Assembly (NCBI GenBank): GCA_023091735.1
Contig: JALKBU010000026.1
Coordinates: forward strand, 62,001-126,000
Direction: 5' to 3'
DNA length: 64,000 bases
Origin: Trichomonas tenax
Taxonomy: Eukaryota > Parabasalia > Trichomonadida > Trichomonadidae
Below, piece after piece: positions 11,001 through 23,000 of this stretch. Every line of letters begins with the position of its first letter. Position 1 is the stretch's first letter. The position numbers and the translations under genes were made by a program. A model generated the notes under the pieces. That model made no database searches. It was not told where the DNA came from and worked only from the letters and a program-made list of their open reading frames with translations.

Positions 11001-14000
11001 ATGAAACGAAATTCAGCCCAAGATCAAAATTTTGGGCTGAAAGATCTTCAGATGCTGTTCGATGACAACCGGAAAACGGGAAATTCGAACAGAGAGAACA
11101 AACTCATTTCTTTCGACATTCCTGAAGAAGAATATCAGGAAGATACCCCGATTTTTTTGAAGGAAATGACGCCAAAAGAAGGAGATAGCTTTCTATATAC
11201 CAATACAACAGGAATTTCGCCTCTTCTCTATAAGCAAACTAATAACGATTATGATCGTTGGTTAGAAAACCTCAAAAATCCAAAAATGAATCCTATTGAT
11301 GGAGAATCGCAACCTTCTCGTCAATCAAAGAGTACAAATCCAAGCAATAAGACATCAGTTTACAATTCTCCAGCTTTATCAGCGCGAACATCTATAAATT
11401 CCGCAAGAAAACTGCAGAGGCAGCACTCTAAAGTCAATCAAATAAAGAAAATCGAAAGTACGTCTGAAATTATAAGACAAATCGATTCTGAGTTACGAAA
11501 AGAGCCTCCAACAGTATCAAAAACACCAACGACATCAAAATCCAAACAAACTCAAATGACAGGTTGGAGATATAGACTTGCTACGCGAAAAGGATCGCAA
11601 TTGCCACCGGGAAGGACCGGAAACACACACAAAAATTCACCGAACAAAGATGAAGAAAACCAATCCTTTTACTCAATACCGAAAAGAAATAAAAGATCAA
11701 AATCAATTCCTTCTAAAAATCAACAAAAATCACCGAATATGGCTAAATACATCATTCAGAAGCAGAAAATGGAAGAAAAATTTCCAAATCCAACTCATCG
11801 CGGAAAAATTCGTCCGACAAGGAAAACAACCAATAAAAATGTTAACGCCAAACTTAGAAATATGTCTGAAGAAGATAAAAAGGCTCTGGAATCAATTGAA
11901 AAAAGATCATCGAAACGAAATGAAGAAAATCAAGCACAGAAGCGTGCTGAAATGTTAAAACAAAGAAGGATGGCTCGGCTTAAGGTTTATCATAAATTGA
12001 AACACGAAAGTGCAATTTTATTTGGTCAAAGTGAAAGTGAACAAAACATCGATCTCGATGTCTATAACAGTGCTTTATCAACTGAAATTGAGATTCCTTC
12101 ACTGTCTGATTATAACCAAAACAATCGATACAACACAAAAAACGCAAATCCATTAAAAGTTTATGATCGATTATCACAAAATAAGTCAAGAAAATCAAGT
12201 TTAAGAAACAAGCAAAATAATTTCAATTCAAATGCTTCGAAGAAATATGATGACGACAAAATTTTGTTGGCATCGATTCCTGAGTCTGATGTTTATTCAA
12301 CAAGAGCCTCAAGGAGAAGAACTCCTAAAATGCCACAGCCATCAACAACTCCTCTAACAGAATTAAGTCCAAAGAGCAATTTAATTGCAAAAATGAAGAA
12401 ATACAACGCTGCTCAAAATCCAACGGCTAAAAACGTCGAAAACAATAATTTAAATAACGAAAACGAAGAAAACAGTTATATTTCAACACAATCAGATATT
12501 TCGAAATCAATTTCAAATGATGATATCAAAAAATACTCAAAATCAAGAAAAACGTCGAAAATGCGAAAAGAAATTGATCATCTCGATCCTATTGAAGTCA
12601 TTAAGACTCCTGATGACAGTATTCTTGATGACGAAATAATCAAACTTGCAAATGAAATTGAAGAACAGCAAAAATCTGATTCAAAGCCGAAAAAGAAACT
12701 TCCAGTTTCGAAATCAAAAGGAAAAATCAATCCAACATGTTCAAACAAATCAATCAAACCCTCAGATAAATCAATGCCTAAGGATACAATCGATAATCTT
12801 CTCGAAAGCGTTAATTCAACAGACTCGAATTTAATGAATTCACAACGCGATAATCAGAAATCGAAACCACAAAATCCTGATGAAGTTGATGATAACTCTT
12901 ACATTTCTTATCAATATCCAAAAGGAATTCAACGAAAAACTTCAAGAAAACCAATCCCAAATCCGCAAAGCGATGATAATGATTCAATTGAGAAAGTTAA
13001 GAAGCATTTATCAGCATTGCACGAAAAAGCTTTGGATGAACTTTCTTCAGACAGAATTCATTCATCAGCACAAAATAAATCTGAAAATTCGAAAATTATC
13101 AATGAAAATGATACAAAAGATCCAAATCTAGCAGAAAATTCACAACAAGAATCTTCGCATATGGGAACTCCTGAAATTAGCACGAAAAAGAATCAAATGA
13201 AGAAAATTGAAACACCAAAGGAAATTTCTTCAAAAGTTGTGAAACTTGATGAAGGAAACTCCGAAGATTCTGTTCCATCATTTAATCCAGAATCAACAAA
13301 AGAGCCAAAGCAAATAAGTTTCAACTTCGAAACACCTGAAGCCGGAAAGGTTTCAATTCCATCTTCAATCAAGAAACCAGAAGTTCCTCTTTTTAATCTT
13401 TCTGATACTTCAATATTTGATTCTCCAATGTTACAAAGAGTTTTCACGAAAGGAGCAATATCACTTCCAAAACAGATTTATCCAACACCAGAAACAAAGA
13501 AGCAAGAAGCATTCCAAACACCAATGACAACAAACATGCGATCTCCAAGAAGACATAAAGATGAACAAAATGAATCGACACAAGACATCAACAATAGCGA
13601 AGTTCAATCAGACAACGAAAACTCAATTCAAGAACAAGAACAAAAACTGCAGGAAGTCAACGAAGATAAACATAAAGAATCTCCTAAGCTCTCAGAGATA
13701 ATCAAAAACAATTTGCCAATTAAATTTGATGAAAAGTCAGAAAATAGGCGAATCAATGATTCAGAAACTTCTAAGCAAGAAATGCCAGAAAACAATTCAG
13801 TAACTAAATCGAAAACAAAATCAAAACCAAAAGTGCGAAAAGGAAAACAACCTTCAAATATCGACAAATCCGAGAAATTATCCAAATCTCCAAATCAGAA
13901 TCCTCAAGAAAAAGAAGATTATAATGACTCGAATCCAAAACACTCTTCCAAAGAAAAAACGAAAGAATCAATCAAAGAAAAGCAAAATCCAAATGAAATC

Positions 14001-17000
14001 AAAGCAAATCAAGAAAACTTCGAGAAACAAATTCCGAAACATAAAAAACAAAAATCAGACAGATCAAAAGAAAAGGAGGTTCCAGTCAAACCTAAAAACT
14101 CAAATCTAAATGAAGAAACTCCAAAAGTAATCGCTGAAGATAAGAATGATGAGAAAACAATTCCTTCTGAAAATAATAATGCTCAAATTAAGGAAGATTT
14201 GCAGAATAAAAATAATGAGAAAAAATCAAAAGATAAGAATAACAATAAAAGCAAGAAAGATGATGATGCAAATAAATCAGAAGAGAAGAACAATAAACCA
14301 AGCAAGAATTCAAAGAAGGCCCAAGATGATAACAATGATGTAATTCAACCTGAAAAGAATGATGTTGTTGTTAAATCAGATAACTCTAAACTGGATGGTT
14401 CTCAAGATAAGAAATCACAAAAACCTGTCAAACAAAAGAAGCACAATGAAGTGGATAAACCTAAAAAGAAAGATATTGTTGATGAACCACAGAAATCCAA
14501 TGATAAACCAGATGATTCAGAGAAGAAAGACATTGAATCGAAGTCCAAAGAAAATGATATAGAACTACATCAAAATCATTCCAAATCCAAAATTCCAATC
14601 AAGGAACCAAAAACTGATAAGAACGATGAAATCAAAGAAAAATCGGAGTTACAAAATAAAGGTAATTCTGAATTGAAGAATGAAGAAAAATCACCAAAGA
14701 AGTTCACTATCGAATCATCATCAATTGATATTAAAGGAACAGCAACGCCATCAAAGCAAGATGAAGCATCCCCTAAAAAATTCACGCTTGAGTCCCCATT
14801 CATTCCAATTGAAGTCACACCAACCAAAATTCATGAGCAAAAAGACTTTGTTACTGAACTTCCAAAGGAGAAAGTTGCAAAAACTTCTGGAAGGATAACA
14901 CGAAAATCAAGTGCTGCAGATCCTGAAGATGATCAAAATAGCAGTGAACAAATCAAGCCTGTTGAAAAGAAGAAGAGATTGACACGAAAGAGCAATGCCT
15001 CAGAACCTTCTACCGAAAACAAAGAACAGCAGATTGAACCGAAGAACGAAGAAAAAGCATTACCAGAAGAAATCAAAGAAGAACATCCTGAGACTCCTAA
15101 AGATAGAAACAAACCTGAAGAACAACCAAAATCAGAAGAAAAACATGAAGAAGAAAGTCCGATCAAAATTATTCCAAATTCAATTGAACGGAAGCATAAA
15201 CCAAGAATTCCAAACCAGAGCAAAGGTGAAGCAAAACAAAAGTCAAATGAAAGAAAACGCCGTCGATCGAGCAAATCTCAAGATGAAACTCCTCAAGAAG
15301 ATAACAACAAAGAACCAGCAAAAGATGTTTTAATTCCTGTTATTATTCCGATTCCTGATCAAGAAAAAGCACAAAATGATGCAACAAAACAGGATTCACC
15401 ACAAGAAATCCAATCAGATAAATCTGAAAATGATCAGAATGATTCTGCAATTCAAAAGCCAGAAACAAATTCAAATGATGATCAAAAAGAACAGGAACCT
15501 GATACTCCTAAAGATAAATCTGAGGAAGCTCAAGAAAGCAATCAACATGAAGAAGTTGTTAACTCTCCTTCTACACAGAACAAAGAAATCAAGCTTGAAG
15601 CAGCACCAACTAAAGAACACATAGTTGATGTCAAACCAGAGGTTCCAAAAGAAGAAAATATCAATCCAGCACAAGAAACTAGAGATAAAATTCAAAATGC
15701 AAATGAAATCACTCCATCAGAAAATGAAAAAGAAAAGGAACACGAGAATCCTAATGATTCATCCGAAGAAAACAACCCACCTAAAGAAGCTGTTAATCCA
15801 CCTTCTATTGATAGCAAAGAAGAAGCCAAATCTGAGATAATACCAACCAATGATAATACAGGTGATAATCAACCTAAAGATATTGCAAAAGAAGTCACAC
15901 CATCAGAACAACCAGACATTGATCATCAAAATGAAAAAGATAAATCTGAAGAAAAGAATCAATCTAAAGAAGTTGCTGATACACACTCTGTTGACAACAA
16001 AAAAGAACTTGAAACATCACCAAACAAAAGCAGTTCAGATGATAATCAACAAAAAGAAGAAGATAATGTTATCTCAGCACCAGATAAAGCAAAAGAACTC
16101 ATTCCATCTGAACAGCCAGCGATTGAACAACAAAAAGAACTGGTACCAGAGAATCATAAAGATAAATCTGACAAAAAGAAAGATATTATGATTCAACCAT
16201 CAATTAAAGATGAAACTCAACCAAAGGGTGAACTAACACCCGAAAATAAAGAAGATAAAAACAAAAATGCGAAAGAAATTACTTCATCAGATGAAACAAA
16301 AGAACCTGAAAAACCAAAAGCTGAAGAGAAGAAAGAAATTAAATCTGATAATGATTATGAAGATGATAAGATTGTCATTTCTTCATCTATTCCTGTTGAA
16401 ATTTCAACCCCTCAGCACGATGAAAAGTCTAAAGATTTATCAAGTGCTAAGAAGAAAGAAGATAATTCTCATGATGATACAATGAAGCAAGGCGATCTGC
16501 CATCGATTGAAAATAAATCAGAACGTGCAGAAGAAAATAAGGATAAACAAGACGAAAATCAAAACGATTCGATACCAAATGAACAAAAAGAATCCGATCC
16601 TGAGGAAAAGCCAACCGAAACTCCAAAATCAGATGAAATAAACGAAGATAAAACCAATGAACAGCCTTCAACTCCAAATAAAGCTGAGAACAATGTTCCA
16701 CCTTTATTTCTTGGTTCTGTTTTGAGTTCAGCCTTTTCGGATAAACTCCTTCAACCTGAAGATACCAATAAAGATAAAGAGATTAAGTCTCCTAAGGAAT
16801 CAAAGCAAACGACTCAAAAACAAATGAAAGAAATCAAAGAATCATCTCCAAAGGCGCAAAAGAAAGAGAAACCACACAAAATTGTCTACGAAGAACCAGT
16901 GCAAATCAAGATTCCTGATCAGAAAGAACCAAAGAAAGAAGATTCTCCATCTAAGGTTGTATATGAAGAACCAGTCCAGCTTAAATTACCAGTAGAAAAG

Positions 17001-20000
17001 GTCGAAGAAGAACATCCAAAAATTGTCTATGAAGAACCTTCTCAAATAAAGATTCCTGAGCAGAAAGAGGAAGGAAGAAAGGTTATTTATGAAGAACCAG
17101 CACAACTTAAATTACCTCAAGAAAAGACTGAAGAGAAGCCAAAAGTTGTGTATGAAGAACCTGCTCAGTCAAAGCTTCCGCCACCTAAAGCTTCCAAATC
17201 TAAAAACTCTGACGAAAAGCAAAAAGGTGACTCAAATCTTTCGATCAAAGGAGCTTTAATGTCAACAATTAAACCTGAACATTCAAAAGAAGATTCAATC
17301 AAAACTAAGGAGAAAGATGATGATTCAAACAAGGATTCGAAAGAAAAGGATAAAGATAAAAAATCAAAGAAGGACAAAGATCATAAATCATCTTCTAAGT
17401 CAACGAATATTGTTGCTCCAATTGTTATTACTTCAACAAGCAATAACTCTGATAAAGAGCCAACTGCATCATATCCTGAAAAGCAACAGCCAGAAAATGA
17501 TATCAACTCAGAAATGAATCTTTCTCAGGTGAAAGATTTAGTTCTATCTTCAGATGAAAAACCAAAAGAAACTGTTGAATCATTTGATTCAGTTAATTCT
17601 CAACCTAATCACGAAGAAATAGCCAAAAAATCAAATGACGAAGCTAAGCCTCAACAATCTGATTCAAATAATGAAAAGTCTGTTGAAGAAGAACATAAAG
17701 AAGGTGACGAGCAACATCAAGAGGGTGAGAATGGTGACAAAGAAAAGCCTTCTGACAATAATCTAAAACTTGCTTCAATTCATGGAAAAGAAATCAAACA
17801 GAAGGAGCCCGAAGAAACTGATAAAACTGATACAACACCTGAAACTGAGCCAATTAAGAAAGCAGAAACAGAAAATGAAGATGTTAGCAATACTTCTCCA
17901 GATGTTAACAATGATGTTCATGAAAACGACAAAGATGAACAATCTAATGAAAAGATTCCAACCGATAAAGAACCAACAAATGCAAAAGAGCATAACAATG
18001 ATGATAAATCAGGATCGAAAGAAAACTATAGTGATCATAAATCAAATATTGTCTCGCTTATTGTCATTAACAACAAAAGTCACAAGAACGATAACATTGA
18101 AAACAATGATTCACAAAATGCTATTCCTGAAAATAATGATGATTCATCAACTAAGCCTCCGGCTAGCAAAGAACTACCAAAGGTTGAGGAAGAACATCAA
18201 AATGATGTAAGCAAAGATGAAAATATTCCAAAATCTGAAGAAAATCCACAAGAAATGAAGAGCGAGCAGAAAGATGAGCAAGATTCCAAACCTATTGAAA
18301 AGGATAATAAATCTGAAGATTCTAAACCTCAGCAAGATGAGCAAGCAGATAAAGATAACCAAGAATCACTTCCAGAATCTGGTGATAAAGAAAATGTCGA
18401 AGAAAATCAAAAACAAGAAGAATTTCGTGACTCAAATGTTGAACCGGAAAATGACGAAAGCAAACATCAATATGATGATAACGAGAAAGAGATTCCATCC
18501 ACATCACAACCAGAAGAAAGTGACCGAAAGAAGGAAGATGAAGCCAATGCAAAGGAAAACTCAATTCCAGTTGCAACAGAATCAAAGCCGTCTGAGAACA
18601 CTGAAAAAGAACTTGAAGATATCGAGCCTCGACCAACAGATGATAATGAACCGATTCCAGATGTTGAAGCAAAGCAGGAAGATCCGGTTACTAATGAAAG
18701 TGACGAATCGTCTGAAAAAGAGCTTCATATATCGAAGTCCGAATTCCTTGAAGAAAATAAAGATTCTAAGCCAGATCAACAAGAAAAAGCATCTCTTGAT
18801 GAATCAGCTCTCATAAATAAGCATGAATCTGGGCCATTAGATGCTGAAGCTGATGAAAAGAAAGAGAATAATGGAGTAAAACCTGATGATGAAGACAAAG
18901 CTGAAGCAAATGAAAGTATTGAATCGAATTCGACGAGTGATAAAAACCTTCCAATCATGGTTCAAAATGAAAATCCTCAAAAGGAAGAGCCAAATGTTGA
19001 TCATCATACAAACGATGATGAAGACCAAGCGAAAGAAGTTGCATATGAAAATAATAATGAAGATTCTGAAAGCAAGCAAAAACAACTCCATTCAGATGCA
19101 AAAAACAACAATTCAACACCTGATAAAGTTGACCATCTTGAAGAAGAATCAAAGAATGAAGATTTTGAATCTCAGCAAACTGATAACGAAAAGGAAAATA
19201 ATAACGAATCCAAACAACAACAAGAAACTACTCCAACTAATCCACGGAATGTGAATGAAATACCAAAATCGAAAGAAGATGCTGTCGAAGAACCTAAACA
19301 GAACAAGGAAGAGGGAAAAGCAGAACAAAGGCAAAGATCTGAAATCAAAGATATTCCAGATCAGAAACAAGAGGAAGAAATGATTACCGAAAATGATGAT
19401 GCAAACATTGAATATCTTCAAGAACTCAAAGATGAGAAAATAGAACCAACTGATGAACAGCCGAAATCTGAAGATGAAATGAAAGATATATCTCCTGCTC
19501 AGCTGATTGAAGAAGATGAACCAAAGGAGTCTGAAGAGAACATCAAAGAAGCCAAAGAAGAGACTCCTTCTGTGGCTGTCATTTCAGAAACAGAAACAGC
19601 ACCTGAAGATAAACATGATGATACTGCTTCAGATGTTCCAAAATCAAATGAGCATAAATCAGAAGAGGATGAAACCAAATCAAATGAACCTTCTCAATTA
19701 AATGAATCCAAGACTGAAGAGGAAGAAAAGAATGAAGATGCTTCATTACCAAATGCAGAACAAATTGAATCAAAACCTCAAGAAGAGGAAGGTTCCATAG
19801 AACCCATTGCAAAGGCTGAAACTAAACCCACAGAAGAAGAAGAAAAATCTGATAACAAGGAGATAAAGAAATCTGAAGAAGAAGAATCAAAAGAAGCTCC
19901 AATTGCTCCAGAGAATATTGCAGCTAAACCCAAGGATTTTGTACCTCCAAAAGAGGAAGAAAAGCCAAACAATGAAAATAAAGATGAAGTTGTAAAATCA

Positions 20001-23000
20001 AATGAAGAGCAAGAAAAATCTGAACAACCAAAAGTTTCTGAAACCGAAGTCGATCCAGAAAATACAGTTGAAAAAAATAAGTCTAATGAAGAAGAAGACA
20101 AAAAAGAAGAGACACAAGTCATTTCACAACCTGATACTGAATATCAAGATGTTAAATCAACAGAAGAGAAGAATAGTTCTGAAGAAGAACATAAAGCTGA
20201 AGAATCGATTATTATTCCATCAGAAGTCACTGATTCTAAACCTCAACAACAAGAGGAAATTAAAGAACATGAATCAACTCCAAATGAAGAGGAAGAAAAG
20301 AAAGAACAAGTTCCAGTAATTGTTCCAACAGATGTTCGGTCCAAAGATTTTAATTCTTCTGAAGAAAAAGATGAAAACAATGGAAATGAAACAAAACCAA
20401 ATGAAGGAGAAGAAAAGACTGAAAATAATGAGGAGAAAGATAATGAAACGATAGAATCTTCTAAAGAAACTGATTCAAAATCCGATGATAAAGATGACAT
20501 TCAAGATAAAGATCTTCAACAAAATGATAATGTGGAGAATAAAGATGAACAACCACCAAAAAATAAGGAAGAACTCAAAGAAATTACTAATGCAGAAGAA
20601 AGTCAACCATCTGAGGAAGAAGATGATGCAAAAGAACATGAATTGAAGCCAAGTGCAGAGGAAGAAAAGAAAGAAATTAAATCAATTGAAGAAGAAGAGA
20701 AACATGAAGATAAAGTGCCTGAAACAATAATAATTATTCCTTCCCAAATTCAGGAGAAGAAAAATGATCAAAAAGTTGAAGAAACAAAACATGGTGAAGA
20801 AGAAAAGAAAGAATCTCGCAATGAATCAAATGCAAAACTGAACGATGAAGAAGAGAAAGCAGAAAACGAAGAAGAAACTTTACCAGAGGAAGAACAAAAA
20901 GAGCAGGAAGTGAAAGAAAATAATGAACAAAAGTCAAATGAAGAAGAGGAGGAAAAGCAGGAAGAAAAGTCTCTTCCGCCAACTGTTGTTCCTGTTCAGC
21001 CAACAGAAGAGCAAAAACCTTCCGAAGAAGAACTTAAGGAAGAAACTGAAGTGGAGGATAAAGCCAACGACAAGAAAGTCGCTCCAGCAGCTGTATTCTC
21101 ACACGAAAGTAAAGCAGATGAACCAAAATCTGCAGAAGAAGAAGATAAGAAAGATGAGAATAAACAAAGTCAAGAAGAGGAAGAAGAACAAAAGGAAAAA
21201 GAACTTCCGAAACCGAAAGAAGAGGAGGAAGAAAAACATGAAAAAGCTGCAATTACACCAACTGTTGTTCCAGCACAAACCTCAAATCCTGAAGAAACGA
21301 AGTCTTTAAATGAAGAAAAGAAGGAAGATATCAATGAAAACGATGGAAAAGAAAATAATGAAACACCAGAAGTTGCCAATACTGACAAATCAAAAGCAGA
21401 TGATGAACAAGAACTTGAAGAAAAGGATAAAAAAGAAAATGATATGTCAAAGCCTAATGAGGAAGAAGAAAAGTTCGAAGACAATTCAATCCCGCCAACT
21501 GTATTTCCAACGCAAGAAACAAAGCCTGAAGAGGAACCTAAACTCGATAAAAATGAAAATAAATCAAATGAAGAGGTAGAAAAGAAAGAAGAATCTCTGC
21601 AAAAGGCAGAAGAAGATAAAGAACCAGAAGTTGTTCCAATTCAAGAACCACCTAAATCAGAAAACGAAAAGAAGGAAACTAAACTAAATGAAGAAGATGA
21701 AAAGAAAGATGATAAAAATTCTGATGAAGAAACAAAGCCAAATGTTGAAGAGGAACAAAAAGAATCAAAGTCATCTGAAGAGGAGGAAGGTAAAGAAGAA
21801 ACTAAGCAAAATGAAGAAGAAGAGAAGAAAGAAAGCCAACTTCCAATCATTCCTATTAATGCTAGATCGCAACCTCAAGAAAAAGAAATTAAACCAAATG
21901 AAGAAGAAGGAAAGAAAGAAGGATCACAGCAAAATGAAGAAGAAGACAAATGCAAAAATCTGATTCAAGAGCAACCTCAATCAGAAGTCAAGACTCAAGA
22001 AGAAGAGGAAAAGACGGAAGAACAACAACCAGACGAAGAAGAGGAAGAAACGCATGAAGAACCAATTGTAACACCAACAATTATTCCTGACCAAGAAATG
22101 AAAACAAATGTTGAAGAAGATCAAAAGGAATCCAAACCATCTGAAGAAGAAAAGAAAGAACAACAGAATGCAACTGAAGAGGAAGAAAAGAATGAAGAAA
22201 AGCCTGTTCCTCCAATAGTTATTCCACAACAAGAACCTAAAACAGAGGAAGATAAGCAAGAAGATCTTCCAAAGCCAACCAATGAAGAGGAAGAGAAGAC
22301 TGAAGAGAAAGATATAGCATCAATTGTTGGACCAACTGAACGCAATGATGATGAAGAAAAGAAAGTGGAAACTAATTCGAATGAAGAGGAAGAACTAAAG
22401 GAATCAATTCCATCTGAAAAGGAAGAAAATAAAGAAGATATTACACCAAATGATGAAGAAGATAAGAAAGAAAGCGAGCCTATTGTTGTTCCTGAAAATC
22501 CAGAACAACCTCAAGAAAAGGAGATTAAACCAAATGAAAAAGAAAAGAAAGAACAACAAAATGCAACTGAAGAAGAGGAAGAAAAGAATGAAGAAAAACC
22601 TGTCACTCCAATGGTTGTTTCACCGCAAGAAACTAAAGAAGAAGATGATAAGAAAGAAGAAATTAAATCAAATGAAGAGGAAGACAAGAAAGAGGATGTT
22701 GAACAAAATGATGAAAAGGATAAAATCGAAACTAAGACTTCTGAGGAAGAAGAAAAGAATGACAAAGAAGAACAACCAAAGAAAACTGAAGAAGAAGATA
22801 AATATGAAGAGAAGACTGGCATGCCTATAGTTGATCCTCAACAAAAGATTAAAACGAATGATGAAGAAAAGAAAGATGAAATTAAACAGAAGGAAGAAGA
22901 AGATAAGAATGATGAAAATGCAACTAAATCAGTTGAAGAAGAAACTAAACAATCTGAAGAGGAAGAGAAGAAAGAAGCTGTTAAACAAAATAATGAGGAG

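Noticed and set aside
21170..21484. Many Ser/Leu-rich minus-strand ORFs opposite the Glu/Lys-rich gene
   Set aside because: Reverse complement of GAA/GAG repeats automatically gives Phe/Ser/Leu-rich open frames.
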